A program made the position numbers and the translations under genes. Positions 24,907 through 34,685 of a stretch of DNA of 64,000 bases are shown piece after piece (the stretch's first letter is position 1; every line of letters begins with the position of its first letter). Origin of the DNA: an uncultured Flavobacteriaceae bacterium (GTDB lineage Bacteria > Bacteroidota > Bacteroidia > Flavobacteriales > Flavobacteriaceae); the NCBI GenBank assembly GCA_947494825.1, contig CANLWN010000001.1:868001-932000 (forward strand), read 5' to 3'. The notes below the pieces were generated by a model. The model was not told the origin of the DNA, searched no databases, and saw nothing but the letters and a program-made list of their open reading frames with translations.

Positions 24907-26133
24907 TCATTCTTCGAGCAAGGTGTTTACGAAGGCATTGAACTCCTTTTTAAAAGCTACAAAGGCATCCCCTGTAGCGGGTCCGTTGAAACCCGTATGG
25001 ATTTTTCTGACCTTTCCCTTTTTATCCAAAAATATGGAGGTAGGATAGGAAAGTACGTGGTTGAGCATGGGCAACTTCTCCTGGGCCCGGGCCTTGTTGG
25101 AGGTGCCGTACTGGGCCAATAAAATGGGATAAGGAACACCTATGCGTTCTTTTAGCCTCTTGATTCCGGTAAAGGCAGCTTCCTTGGTTTTGGCATATTC
25201 AAACGCCAAGGCCACAAACTGGAGGTCCTCGTTTCCGTTCTTCTTTATGTAATCGACAAAAAATTTGGTCTCATCCAGGCAATTGGGGCACCAGGTACCC
25301 ATAATCTGTACAATGACCACCTTGTCCTTAAACATTTCGTCCTCCAAGGAAACCCTTGTACCTTCAGCATCGGGAAAGGAAAAAACCAGTTGATCATAGC
25401 CTTCTTTGAGAAAGGTAAGGGTGTCCTCGTCCGGGAGTTCAAAATCCTTGTTTCGAATACCCACAAAGGGTTCCTCAAAGTGATTGCCCGAATAAAAAGT
25501 GCCCGCTAGGCTGCTATCGGTGACCTTGGCAGTAAACAGAAAGGCATGTGCACCATCAAAGGCGGATAATTTCAGGGAATCTCCGTTCATGATCCCTTCC
25601 AAATAGCGATAATCACCTGTGGTGGTCCTAAAGGTGCCCGTGACCACATTTCCCTGCTGTGAAAACAAGCCTTTGGCCATATAACTATCTGGGGTGTCCG
25701 GACTAAACTCGGTCTCCCAAATCCCCGAAACATTAGCCGTGGCAGGTGTTTCGCCATCAAATCGGTTTTCCACCCCAAAAACAGCGGTAAAGGGCACCAC
25801 CCTATCCAAACTTTCCTTGACAAAGCTACCCGTAATGGTACTATCGGTAAATTTTCCAGAAATATATCCTTCGAACACCTTCATTTTTATCAGAATGGAA
25901 TCGGCGCGGGTAACAATATCGTCTATGGCAATGACCTCGCTGGCATTGTAGACCTCCATGTGATACCCTTTGGTTTTGTCATTGGACAGCTTAAAATTGA
26001 ATGGGAGCACCTCATCGTCGGTTACCTTGAGCTCTGCGCGCCAAATGCCTGTATTAAGTTGGGCGTCATTTGGTTTTTTGCAGGAAAGAACCAGTAAAAG
26101 AAACACGGTTAATAAAGAGAGTCTTCGTATCAT
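24907..26133 (-). CDS. TlpA-like thioredoxin-fold lipoprotein
   Basis: 408 residues from MIRRLSLLTVFLLLVLSCKK, a clear lipoprotein signal; the frame extends to 26199 but that part is not signal-like. An N-terminal beta-rich region (~25-240) contains two similar units (GIWRAELKVTDDEV... and GIWETEFSPDTPDS...), followed by a redoxin domain with the active site GTWCPNC (C282, C285) and a cis-Pro region SYPTSIFLD. It is probably a periplasmic thiol-disulfide reductase tethered to a membrane. Confidence 0.85.
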   Translation of the reverse strand: MIRRLSLLTVFLLLVLSCKKPNDAQLNTGIWRAELKVTDDEVLPFNFKLSNDKTKGYHMEVYNASEVIAIDDIVTRADSILIKMKVFEGYISGKFTDSTITGSFVKESLDRVVPFTAVFGVENRFDGETPATANVSGIWETEFSPDTPDSYMAKGLFSQQGNVVTGTFRTTTGDYRYLEGIMNGDSLKLSAFDGAHAFLFTAKVTDSSLAGTFYSGNHFEEPFVGIRNKDFELPDEDTLTFLKEGYDQLVFSFPDAEGTRVSLEDEMFKDKVVIVQIMGTWCPNCLDETKFFVDYIKKNGNEDLQFVALAFEYAKTKEAAFTGIKRLKERIGVPYPILLAQYGTSNKARAQEKLPMLNHVLSYPTSIFLDKKGKVRKIHTGFNGPATGDAFVAFKKEFNAFVNTLLEE

Positions 26134-26210
26134 AAGGGGACACTTTGTGTCTTTGAAAATCGACAACGGAAACTTACGATAAAAATTAAAACAATTCACG
26201 AAAATACCTG

Positions 26211-26241
26211 TTGAATGTCTTCCAGCATTGTTTTATCTTTG
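26211..26241 (+). promoter_or_regulatory. pheT promoter
   Basis: TTG (26211-26213) is followed after 20 nt by TATCTTTG (26234-26241), matching TTTG/TTG-N~20-TAnnTTTG. The box is 19 nt before the pheT ATG at 26261. Confidence 0.65.
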
Positions 26242-26260
26242 GACACTTTAAAACGGGCCG

Positions 26261-28687
26261 ATGAAAATATCTTACAACTGGTTAAAACAGTTCCTCCAAA
26301 TTGAATGGGACGCTGTAAAAACGGGAGAACTTTTGACCAATTTGGGATTGGAGGTAGAAGGGATAAGCCCTTTTGAGTCCGTTAAGGGCGGTTTGGAGGG
26401 TGTGGTCGTTGGCCATGTATTGTCCTGTGAAAAGCATCCCAACGCCGATAAGCTAAAACTGACTGCGGTAGACATCGGTCTTGACCAACCCGTACAGATT
26501 GTCTGCGGCGCCCCCAATGTAGCAAAGGGACAAAAGGTGCCAGTGGCCACAATAGGCTCCAAACTCTACGATGAAAGTGGAGCACCTTGGACCATCAAAA
26601 AAGGTAAGATACGTGGAGCGGAAAGCCATGGCATGATCTGTGCAGAGGACGAACTGGGCTTGGGCAACAGTCACGATGGTATTATGGTGCTGGCCGAAAA
26701 CCTGGTGCCGGGAACCCCTTGTGCCACCGTCTTCGAGATAGAGAAGGACACCGTCTTCGAAATAGGCCTAACCCCCAACCGTGCGGATGCCATGAGCCAT
26801 TTTGGGGTAGCAAGGGATTTAAGGGCCGGGCTGCTACAACAGGATTTGAACAAGGAACTGATCACGCCATCGGTGAGCCCCTTCAATGTGGACAATCGTT
26901 CACTTAAAATAGACGTATTGGTAGAGGACAATACTTTGGCCCCGAGATACTGCGGGGTGACCCTCAACAACCTTATCGTACAAGCTTCACCCGATTGGCT
27001 CAAAAACAGATTGAGAGCCATTGGGATAGCTCCTAAGAACAACGTAGTGGACGCCACAAACTACGTGCTGCACGAACTGGGCCAACCCCTGCATGCCTTT
27101 GACGCGGCCAAAATAAAAGGGGGGAAAGTTATCGTAAAGACCCTCCCCAAGGGGACCCGTTTTACTACCTTGGATGAGGTAGAAAGGGAACTGCACGAGG
27201 AAGACCTTATGATATGTGATGCGGAAAAACCCATGTGCATTGCCGGCGTTTTTGGCGGCACACAGTCCGGCGTTACGGAAAACACCACTTCCATTTTCTT
27301 GGAAAGTGCCTATTTTGATCCCATTTCCATACGAAAAACAGCCAAAAGACATGGTCTCAATACCGATGCTTCTTTCCGTTTTGAACGTGGTATCGATATC
27401 AACAATGTAGAATACAGCCTTAGACGTGCGGCTTTGCTTATCAAGCAAATTGCAGGTGGGGATATCAGTTCGGACCTGGTGGACCTATATCCCAATAGGA
27501 AAAATGATTATGAGGTTTTCCTGACCTTTGATAAGGTGAACAAACTTATCGGCGAGGAGCTGTCCGAGGACACCGTTAAATCCATTTTGGCCTCTTTGGA
27601 CATTAAGGTAAAGAACATTACGGAGTCTGGCCTGGGCCTTAGCATCCCCTTCTACCGGGTAGATGTGCAACGAGAGGTAGACGTTATTGAAGAAATCCTT
27701 AGGGTCTATGGATACAACAATATCAGCTTTAAGAAAAAACTAAGCGCCTCTATTGCTACGACATCAAAATTTGAGGATTACAAGGTGCAAAACCAGATTG
27801 GCAACTTACTCGCTGCCCTGGGATTCTTTGAAATCCTGACGAACAGTCTTACCACACCCGACTATAATGCGCTTTCTGGGGATATTCAGGATGCCCGCAC
27901 GGTGTCCATGTTAAATCCCTTGAGCGCCGACCTTTCGGTGCTGAGGCAGTCTATGTTGTTTTCCGGTCTGGAAGCCATCTCGTATAATATCAACCGGAAA
28001 AACAGGAATTTGAAGTTTTTCGACTTTGGAAAGACCTACCATCAATTTGAGGCCGAGCGGGTAGAGAACAAACACCTGTGTTTACTGGTCACGGGCGACA
28101 GAAATGCCGATAGTTGGTTGGCACCCGCCCAAAAAACCGGTTTTTATTTCCTTAAGGCTACCGTAGAAAATGTCCTGTCGCGCTTGGGCATTTCGAAGAC
28201 CAATTCAGGCCCGATAAAGAACGATATATTTTCGGAAGGACTGGTTCTAAAACACGGAAAGCAGGAATTGGTAAGCTTGGGTTTGATCAAAAATAAACTG
28301 CTTAAAAAGTTCGACATTAAACAAGAGGTTCTTTTCGCGGATTTCAGATGGGACGTCCTGTTGGAACTTGCTGCCAAAAATAGGGTGTCCTTTACCGATA
28401 TTCCCAAATACCCTGAAGTACGGAGAGATTTTGCCCTTTTGTTGGACGAAGGCGTGACCTTCAAGGAAATCCATGATATAGCGATACAGACAGAGAAGAC
28501 CCTCCTAAAGGATGTTAATCTATTTGACGTCTATCAGGGCGAAAACCTCCCGAAGGGAAAAAAATCCTATGCCGTTAGCTTTACGCTTCAGGATGAAAAA
28601 AACACCTTAACGGACAAACGGATTGATAAAATCATGGGTAAACTACAACGGCGCTACGAATCTGAATTGCGTGCGGAACTGCGTTAA
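26261..28687 (+). CDS. pheT: Phenylalanine--tRNA ligase beta subunit
   Basis: 808 residues, full length. Starts MKISYNWLKQFLQIEWD. In order: the tRNA-binding (EMAP/OB) domain (VVVGHVLSCEKHPNADKLKLTAVD, ~45-155), B3/4 domain with GLTPNRADAMSHFGVARDL, the B5 domain (~400-480), the core catalytic-like domain, and the C-terminal FDX-ACB anticodon-binding domain (KYPEVRRDFALLLDEGVTF to the end). It forms the alpha2beta2 enzyme with PheS, which is not in this window. Single-gene unit with its own promoter; next gene is convergent 3 nt away. Confidence 0.97.
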   Translation: MKISYNWLKQFLQIEWDAVKTGELLTNLGLEVEGISPFESVKGGLEGVVVGHVLSCEKHPNADKLKLTAVDIGLDQPVQIVCGAPNVAKGQKVPVATIGSKLYDESGAPWTIKKGKIRGAESHGMICAEDELGLGNSHDGIMVLAENLVPGTPCATVFEIEKDTVFEIGLTPNRADAMSHFGVARDLRAGLLQQDLNKELITPSVSPFNVDNRSLKIDVLVEDNTLAPRYCGVTLNNLIVQASPDWLKNRLRAIGIAPKNNVVDATNYVLHELGQPLHAFDAAKIKGGKVIVKTLPKGTRFTTLDEVERELHEEDLMICDAEKPMCIAGVFGGTQSGVTENTTSIFLESAYFDPISIRKTAKRHGLNTDASFRFERGIDINNVEYSLRRAALLIKQIAGGDISSDLVDLYPNRKNDYEVFLTFDKVNKLIGEELSEDTVKSILASLDIKVKNITESGLGLSIPFYRVDVQREVDVIEEILRVYGYNNISFKKKLSASIATTSKFEDYKVQNQIGNLLAALGFFEILTNSLTTPDYNALSGDIQDARTVSMLNPLSADLSVLRQSMLFSGLEAISYNINRKNRNLKFFDFGKTYHQFEAERVENKHLCLLVTGDRNADSWLAPAQKTGFYFLKATVENVLSRLGISKTNSGPIKNDIFSEGLVLKHGKQELVSLGLIKNKLLKKFDIKQEVLFADFRWDVLLELAAKNRVSFTDIPKYPEVRRDFALLLDEGVTFKEIHDIAIQTEKTLLKDVNLFDVYQGENLPKGKKSYAVSFTLQDEKNTLTDKRIDKIMGKLQRRYESELRAELR

Positions 28688-28690
28688 AGC

Positions 28691-29242
28691 TTAGATTTTT
28701 TTGGGCAGGATCACACTATCGATTTCGTGGACTATGCCATTGCACTGATTGGAATCGGCCGTGGTAATCTTGGCAGCATTCCCAAAATTATCCTTTAATA
28801 TGATATCAATGCCGCTCAGGGTGGCCGTAATCTTATTTCCCTGGACCGTAGTAAAGGTAGCTGTTCCATTCCCCCGGCACATGGCCTTTAAAATCTTGGA
28901 AGCCGTAAGTTCTCCCGCTACGATGTGGTAGGTAATGACCGAATGAAGTTCTTTCTTGTTTTCCGGGTGCAAGAGTGAAGCTACCTTGTCTGCCGACAAT
29001 TTTTGGAAAGCGATATCCGAAGGCGCAAAAACGGTAAATGGGCCATCTTCGTCAAGTGTCTCCTCCAAATCAATGGCCTTGAGCGCCGCCAGAAGGGTTT
29101 TGTGGTTTTTGGAATCCTCCGTACGTTCACTGATCGATTTCCCGAATTCACCATCTTGCGATCGCTGTGGGTTTTCCTGTGCAACGGACAAAAAAGTCGT
29201 CAGTAAGAGCAGTAGGGTTACAGGGGGTACCAAGCATTTCAT
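28691..29242 (-). CDS. Exported fasciclin-domain protein
   Basis: 183 residues from MKCLVPPVTLLLLLTTFLSVAQ, a signal peptide; the longer frame to 29311 is not favoured. One FAS1 domain follows (~45-182) with the H1 box GPFTVFAPSDIAFQKL, then VITYHIVAGELTASKIL and the H2 region NGIVHEIDSVILPK. FAS1 proteins mediate adhesion. It converges with pheT after 3 nt. Confidence 0.88.
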   Translation of the reverse strand: MKCLVPPVTLLLLLTTFLSVAQENPQRSQDGEFGKSISERTEDSKNHKTLLAALKAIDLEETLDEDGPFTVFAPSDIAFQKLSADKVASLLHPENKKELHSVITYHIVAGELTASKILKAMCRGNGTATFTTVQGNKITATLSGIDIILKDNFGNAAKITTADSNQCNGIVHEIDSVILPKKI

Positions 29243-29449
29243 AGGTTCTTCAATTGTGGGGTTAACGACCAAAATTCCGATAAACGGTAAAGAATGATCG
29301 ACAATATACAATTTATACGGAGCTATTCCGGATAGGGACCGCGTAGTTTATAGAATTTAACAAAATATTAACAATTTGCATTTTTAATTGAAATCGATTC
29401 CTCTTGTAATTCCTTAATTTTATGCCTATGCGGTAATGGAAGAAAGAAA

Positions 29450-30169
29450 ATGTTGCTAAAAAAAACGAACATAGAAGAAAGGCTTTTCCGTTTAAGGGCA
29501 AAGGAAAACAAGGCCGAAAACATCCTCAAGGAGGTGTACAATCTTCTGAGGGAAGACGCTGAAAGGGAAACAGGCATAGCAAAACGCCTGGCGGTGAATG
29601 CAAACGCTCCCACGAATCCGTTCCGTTTTGACCTCTTGGATACCAAGCGCATCTTTCACCTGGAGCAGATCAAGGAAATTTGTATCGATTACAGGCTTCG
29701 GTTCCTAAATTCCCGCTATTTTAAAGGGCCCTTTCCGCCATCGGCCATCGCAAGGATAAAACAGTTGGAAAAACTACACCATTTGGAGATACAGGGTTTC
29801 ATGATTATGGCTCCTTCCAAACTTTTTAAATTGGAGGACAAGGATGACCCGCTGCTCTTTGCGCCCATTGGCAATGGCTACTTTTATTTGGTCCATAAAT
29901 GGGGCAACGATCTGCATCCATTGCGAAAATGGCTTATGTGGCCTTTTAGAGACCTGAAGAACCTGATAGTATTGGTGCTATTCCTAAGTTATCTGGTTAC
30001 CCTAATGATTCCCGAAGGCCTATTTTCCAAGACCAATTCCAGTTCGGAATTTTGGATCGTTTATTTCTTTATGTTCAAATCCATTGCAGCGATAGTGATC
30101 TTCTATGGAGTGGCGCTGGGAAAAAACTTTAATCCCGCCATTTGGAACAGCAAATATTTTAACGCCTAG
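29450..30169 (+). CDS. Membrane protein of unknown function, two C-terminal helices
   Basis: 239 residues. A charged N-terminal helical region (residues 1-60) is followed by FKGPFPPSAIARIKQLEKLHHLEIQGFMIMAPSKLFKLEDKDDPLLFAPIGNGYFYLVHKW, a compact domain. Two transmembrane helices then follow (LKNLIVLVLFLSYLVTLMI and FWIVYFFMFKSIAAIVIFYGVAL). I do not recognise a family with a known role. The N-terminal domain would be cytoplasmic. It stands alone between divergent and convergent neighbours. Confidence 0.65.
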   Translation: MLLKKTNIEERLFRLRAKENKAENILKEVYNLLREDAERETGIAKRLAVNANAPTNPFRFDLLDTKRIFHLEQIKEICIDYRLRFLNSRYFKGPFPPSAIARIKQLEKLHHLEIQGFMIMAPSKLFKLEDKDDPLLFAPIGNGYFYLVHKWGNDLHPLRKWLMWPFRDLKNLIVLVLFLSYLVTLMIPEGLFSKTNSSSEFWIVYFFMFKSIAAIVIFYGVALGKNFNPAIWNSKYFNA

Positions 30170-30238
30170 ACGCTAAAAGGGCAGTACAAAAAATCTGTGC
30201 CACATGGCCAGGTCCTTTGCTATGGTAGCTTGCAACTG

Positions 30239-31378
30239 TTATCTGATAAAAACGGCAAAGGGAATGCCCTCAAGATCCGTATTGTCCACGAATTGGGCGT
30301 CGGGAGCTGGTTTAATGCGCAATAGTCCGCCCAATCCCTCGCTTCCGGACTTACGGTAACCGATCAATATGAGATTGTTCCCGGAATCGTAGGAAACCAT
30401 GGAAGTATCGCCAAGCTCAAACTCGAACTCACGCTGCTGCTCGCTGAGGAAATTTTCGTAGAAGTAAAGTATCGCAGTATTGCTACCGAACTCGTACACT
30501 GCAGGGATACTGGGATACTCGCCCGTACTTTCGGGCCTTTGATAATACAGGTTTCCAGAGCTGTCAAAAAAATTGCGTTCCGAAAAACCGAACTTGGGTT
30601 CCGTGCCTTCGGTGTAACGCACGGTGGAAAGAACTCCCATGGTCGTGCTACTGATTACCAGATGCAAGCTGGGGTAGCTTACCACGATATTTCCGTCGGG
30701 GTCTTTCTTTATTTTTTGTACCTCCAGATCCAGGTTAACCTCGTGCAACAGTTCCTTGGTCTCCGAATCCATGGCCACCAGAGCATTCTTTTTGGAACTG
30801 ATATCAGGGTCTAGCGTTAGGATGAACAAGCGATTGCCGGAAAAATCGAGTTGTAGGGGTTCCTCCGTTAAAGGGACATCCACATGGGCAGAAGAAGCAA
30901 TATCTATCGCCCTAATATAAAAATTCCTATCGCTTGGAAGCGGTCCAGGGGTCTCATAAGCAATGAAAAAGGAATCCGACGAACGGGCCACGGCCTTCAC
31001 AACAAGTTGGCAATCCAGCAGGTCGGCAAAGACCGTAACTCGCTCCGTGATATCTGTGGTGAAGTTATAGCTGGCGATTTCCCCGCTACAATCGGGATGC
31101 CTATTAAAATAGCTGAACCTAGTATCTTCAAGATAAAAAATGGACGGTTCCGGTATGGTCCCAAAAGGGCCGTTATTGGGATTATGCGTGACCATAAGGC
31201 GATTGGCATTGAGCTGCACGCTGGAAAGGTTTCCGTTATTCGAGGTAAGCAGTGCATAATCTGCCGGTACTCCCGTACCAAGCTCGTCATCGGTACCAGT
31301 AGTTGATCCGTCTTCCGAGCTACTACACCCCAGCAAGACCAATGCCAGAAGCGCATACCAAATGTGGTAGGTTTTCAT
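30239..31378 (-). CDS. Lipoprotein, probably beta-propeller-like
   Basis: 379 residues. Lipobox VLLGCSSSEDG (Cys ~18), then a Thr/Gly/Asp-rich linker and a body of repeated beta strands such as EPLQLDFSGNRLFILTLD, KIKKDPDGNIVVSYPSLHLVI and SMVSYDSGNNLILIGYRK. The D-x-x-G-N turn between strands suggests a propeller, but no known repeat family fits clearly. It is probably outer-membrane or periplasmic. Function unknown. It lies 27 nt upstream of nothing on its own strand except the ABC-F gene end at 31406. Confidence 0.65.
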   Translation of the reverse strand: MKTYHIWYALLALVLLGCSSSEDGSTTGTDDELGTGVPADYALLTSNNGNLSSVQLNANRLMVTHNPNNGPFGTIPEPSIFYLEDTRFSYFNRHPDCSGEIASYNFTTDITERVTVFADLLDCQLVVKAVARSSDSFFIAYETPGPLPSDRNFYIRAIDIASSAHVDVPLTEEPLQLDFSGNRLFILTLDPDISSKKNALVAMDSETKELLHEVNLDLEVQKIKKDPDGNIVVSYPSLHLVISSTTMGVLSTVRYTEGTEPKFGFSERNFFDSSGNLYYQRPESTGEYPSIPAVYEFGSNTAILYFYENFLSEQQREFEFELGDTSMVSYDSGNNLILIGYRKSGSEGLGGLLRIKPAPDAQFVDNTDLEGIPFAVFIR

Positions 31379-31405
31379 AATGTTGGGATTTGGGCATCGA
31401 TAAGT

Positions 31406-33034
31406 CTATACAGTCACAGCGTACAATTTTTCGCGCTGCTCCTTAATCGTCTTATCGGACATATATTCATCAAACGTCAAATATCTATCAATATTACCCT
31501 TTGGGGTCAATTCTATGATCCTATTTGCCACAGTTTGAGCAAATTGGTGATCGTGTGTGGTAAAAAGCACGGTCCCCTTAAAATTCTTCAAGGAATTGTT
31601 GAAGGCCGTAATACTTTCCAGGTCCAAATGGTTTGTGGGCTCGTCCAATTGCACCACATTTGCGCGGAGCATCATCATTCTACTTAACATGCACCGAACC
31701 TTTTCACCCCCGGAAAGTACAGCACATTTCTTCAGCGCCTCTTCCCCGCTGAACAGCATTTTTCCCAAGAATCCACGGATATAGACCTCTTCGCGTTCTT
31801 CTTCGGTTTTGGCCCATTGGCGCAACCAGTCCACTAGGTCGCTATCCACGTTGAAAAAGCTGGAATTGTCTGCTGGCAAATAAGACTGTGTGGTGGTAAT
31901 TCCCCATTGGTACGATCCGGCACTGGCCTTTTTGTTGCCGTTAATAATCTCGTAAAAAGCGGTAGTGGCCCTGGAGTCCCTGGAGATTATCGCCACCTTG
32001 TCCCCTTTCGCCAGATTAATGTTGATATTTGCAAACAAGGGTTCCCCCTCATCGGAATTGGCGGCCAGTTTTTCAATATTCAATATCTGGTCCCCCGCCT
32101 CGCGTTCCCGCTCAAAAATAATGGCCGGGTATCTTCTACTAGACGGTTTAATGTCATCGACCTTCAGTTTGGACAACATTTTTTTTCGTGAAGTGGCCTG
32201 TTTACTTTTTGCCACATTGGCACTAAAACGCTGAATGAACTCTTGTAGTTCCTTGGCTTTTTCTTCCGCTTTCTTGTTTTGTTGGGCCCTTTGCCTGGCA
32301 GCCAATTGACTGCTCTGGTACCAAAAGTTGTAATTGCCCGAATACAGGTTGATCTTTCCGAAATCGATATCCGCAATATGGGTACAAACCGCATCCAAAA
32401 AGTGACGGTCATGGGATACCACAATTACCGTATTCTCGTAATCGGCAAGAAAATGCTCTAACCAGCCAATGGTATCGTAGTCCAAATCGTTGGTAGGTTC
32501 ATCCATAATCAATACGTCCGGATTTCCAAACAGCGATTGGGCGAGCAGCACCCTCACCTTTAATTTGGAATCCATATCGGCCATAGCGGTATAATGCAAC
32601 TCCTCGGTAATACCCAGGTTAGACAAAAGTGCGGCGGCATCGCTATCGGCGTTCCATCCATCCATTTCTTCAAATTGCACCTGCAACTCCCCTATCTTAT
32701 CGGCATTTTCGTCGCTGTAATCGGCATAAAGGGCATCGATTTCCTTTTTAATCGCAAAAAGCGGTTTATTGCCCATGACCACAGTTTCCAGGACCGGGAA
32801 TTCATCATAGGCATTGTGATTCTGTTCCAAAATGGACATGCGTTTTCCCGGCTCTAGGTGTACGTGTCCCGAGGTAGCATCCACTTGGCCCGAAAGTATC
32901 TTCAAAAAAGTAGACTTCCCGGCACCATTGGCACCAATGACCCCATAAATGTTGCCGTGCGCAAAGGTTACATTGACTTCATCGAACAACACTCGTTTTC
33001 CAAATTGTACCGACAAATTTGATACGGATAGCAT
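31406..33034 (-). CDS. ABC-F family ATPase (YbiT-like) with degenerate second P-loop
   Basis: 542 residues from MLSVSNLSVQFGKRVLFDEV; the frame upstream to 33109 is not conserved-looking. NBD1 has Walker A GANGAGKST, a YbiT-type signature (KLKVRVLLAQSLF) and Walker B LIMDEPTNDLD. A P-site-linker-like charged helix follows. NBD2 keeps signature LSGGEKVRCMLSR and Walker B VVQLDEPTNHLDLE, but where the P-loop should be it reads ISRDSRATTAFYE with no G-K-S/T. ABC-F proteins act on the ribosome. Loss of the second P-loop Lys would impair ATP binding at one site. Confidence 0.9.
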   Translation of the reverse strand: MLSVSNLSVQFGKRVLFDEVNVTFAHGNIYGVIGANGAGKSTFLKILSGQVDATSGHVHLEPGKRMSILEQNHNAYDEFPVLETVVMGNKPLFAIKKEIDALYADYSDENADKIGELQVQFEEMDGWNADSDAAALLSNLGITEELHYTAMADMDSKLKVRVLLAQSLFGNPDVLIMDEPTNDLDYDTIGWLEHFLADYENTVIVVSHDRHFLDAVCTHIADIDFGKINLYSGNYNFWYQSSQLAARQRAQQNKKAEEKAKELQEFIQRFSANVAKSKQATSRKKMLSKLKVDDIKPSSRRYPAIIFEREREAGDQILNIEKLAANSDEGEPLFANININLAKGDKVAIISRDSRATTAFYEIINGNKKASAGSYQWGITTTQSYLPADNSSFFNVDSDLVDWLRQWAKTEEEREEVYIRGFLGKMLFSGEEALKKCAVLSGGEKVRCMLSRMMMLRANVVQLDEPTNHLDLESITAFNNSLKNFKGTVLFTTHDHQFAQTVANRIIELTPKGNIDRYLTFDEYMSDKTIKEQREKLYAVTV

Positions 33035-33180
33035 AGTACAGGCTTTAAAATTTGTGCAAAAATAAGCAAAATAAAGCCGCCCTGCCAATAATCTTGAACC
33101 CTTGCCCATCCCCCATTGGCTTTAACCCTTTCCTAGGTTTTTTTAACGCCCTATTAACAGGCGGTACCTAGTGCTTTTAG

Positions 33181-33188
33181 TAGATTTG
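33181..33188 (+). promoter_or_regulatory. -7 box for the lipoprotein gene at 33213
   Basis: TAGATTTG is a perfect TAnnTTTG, 24 nt before the ATG at 33213. The expected upstream TTTG is not clear. Confidence 0.45.
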
Positions 33189-33212
33189 TCACAATACGGC
33201 AGTTAATTGTGT

Positions 33213-34616
33213 ATGAATAAAATTCTATTCTATCTAGTTCTTTTCCTGTTGGCAAGTTGTGGTGAAGGGAAGAATGAGTGCCCAACAGTATATTTTGCCG
33301 GGGAAATCGTAAATCCCACAAGCAGTCATGTTGTTCTTTACAAAGACGACATGGTTATAGATTCGGCAAAATTGGACGAAAACAGTAGATTCTCCTTTCT
33401 GCTCGACTCTGTTGACGAGGGATTATACCATTTTTACCACGAGCCGGAAGTACAATATATCTTTCTGGAGCGCGGTGATAGTCTTCAAATACGTTTAAAT
33501 ACCATTGATTTTGATGAGTCCCTGATTTTTTCAGGCACCGGAGAGGAAATCAACAACTTCCTTTTGGAGATATTCCTTTCCAATGAACTGGAGGAAGAAT
33601 CCATTGCTTCATACTATTGGCTAGATCCCTTGGAATTTAGTGAAAAACTGGATTCCCTGCGGAATCAAAAGATTACCCTCCTGGAGAGTTTGATGGAGGA
33701 GGTTACCCTTACCGAGGCGCAAGTCGATATGGCTCGGGCAAGCATAGATTTCAGCTACTACATCTACAAGGAAAAGTATCCCTTTTATCACAAGAAAAGA
33801 ACGGGTGAGATGGGTATGGATGAATTTCCCTGCGATTTTTATGCCTATAGGAAGAGTTTGGATTTTGACAATAGGAACCTAACGTACTTTAGGCCGTACT
33901 ACAACTTCATGAAGTACCATTTTGGCAATATGTCCTATATGTCCTGCGCGGAGAATTGTGGCATTGACCTGCATTCCATTAAAAATCATTTGCATTTTAC
34001 CAAGCATACCATGGCGTTGATCGATAGTATGGTCACCCAAAAAGAGCTTAGGGACAACCTTTTTAGAAATGTGGCCATGGACTACCTTTTAAAGGTCAAT
34101 GATACGGAAGAGAACAATAAGGCGTTCATTGATCATTTTCACGAGCTTTCGGGCAACAATAAGCACATTGATGAGATTACGGACCTTTATGCCGGTATCC
34201 GAAGTATGCAACCCGATCGTGAACTCCCCGATGTAAAGGTACTTGATTCGGCCGGTAACCATATTTCCATAAGGGATATCGCCAAGGATAAGGACGTGGT
34301 ATTTTATTTCTGGTGGGGCACCCAAAAGGGGCATTTTAGGAATATGACCAAACAAGTGGCCAAGCTGAGTATCAAACATCCGGACAAAACCTTTGTGGGC
34401 ATTAATTTGGATACCGATCCCTTGCGATGGATTTCCATCCTGGAGACCAGCAATCTGGATAAAAGCAAACAATTTAGATCGGACAACACTTCCGAACTCC
34501 GAAGGGCGCTGATCGTGGACCACCTGAACAAAGGGGTCATTACCAAGGACGGTCGCATTGCCAACGCCTTTGCGAACATGTATACCACTTTCCAGCAAAA
34601 AGATAGCCCACAATAA
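33213..34616 (+). CDS. Lipoprotein with thioredoxin fold lacking the CxxC
   Basis: 467 residues from MNKILFYLVLFLLASCGEGKN (lipobox Cys ~16). The N-terminal ~100 residues resemble the beta-rich DUF4369-type domain of TlpA-like proteins (VVLYKDDMVIDSAKLDENSRFSFLLD). A long helical middle follows, and a C-terminal thioredoxin-like fold begins LPDVKVLDSAGNHISIRDI. Where redoxins have WCxxC it reads FYFWWGTQKGHF, so the domain cannot do thiol chemistry by that site. Likely periplasmic, with a structural or binding role. ATG 33213 chosen over a TTG two codons earlier. Confidence 0.75.
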   Translation: MNKILFYLVLFLLASCGEGKNECPTVYFAGEIVNPTSSHVVLYKDDMVIDSAKLDENSRFSFLLDSVDEGLYHFYHEPEVQYIFLERGDSLQIRLNTIDFDESLIFSGTGEEINNFLLEIFLSNELEEESIASYYWLDPLEFSEKLDSLRNQKITLLESLMEEVTLTEAQVDMARASIDFSYYIYKEKYPFYHKKRTGEMGMDEFPCDFYAYRKSLDFDNRNLTYFRPYYNFMKYHFGNMSYMSCAENCGIDLHSIKNHLHFTKHTMALIDSMVTQKELRDNLFRNVAMDYLLKVNDTEENNKAFIDHFHELSGNNKHIDEITDLYAGIRSMQPDRELPDVKVLDSAGNHISIRDIAKDKDVVFYFWWGTQKGHFRNMTKQVAKLSIKHPDKTFVGINLDTDPLRWISILETSNLDKSKQFRSDNTSELRRALIVDHLNKGVITKDGRIANAFANMYTTFQQKDSPQ

Positions 34617-34629
34617 TAACGGAAATAAA

Positions 34630-34663
34630 AAAGCCCGAAAATCAACTTGGATTTCCAGGCTTT
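34630..34663. terminator. Bidirectional terminator between 33213 and the transaldolase gene
   Basis: AAAGCC (34630-34635) pairs with GGCTTT (34658-34663), and inner AAATC pairs with GATTT, giving an interrupted stem. An A-run lies before and T/C-rich sequence after, so it can end transcripts from both convergent genes. Confidence 0.7.
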
Positions 34664-34685
34664 CCCTTAGCTAAATAGATCAGCT

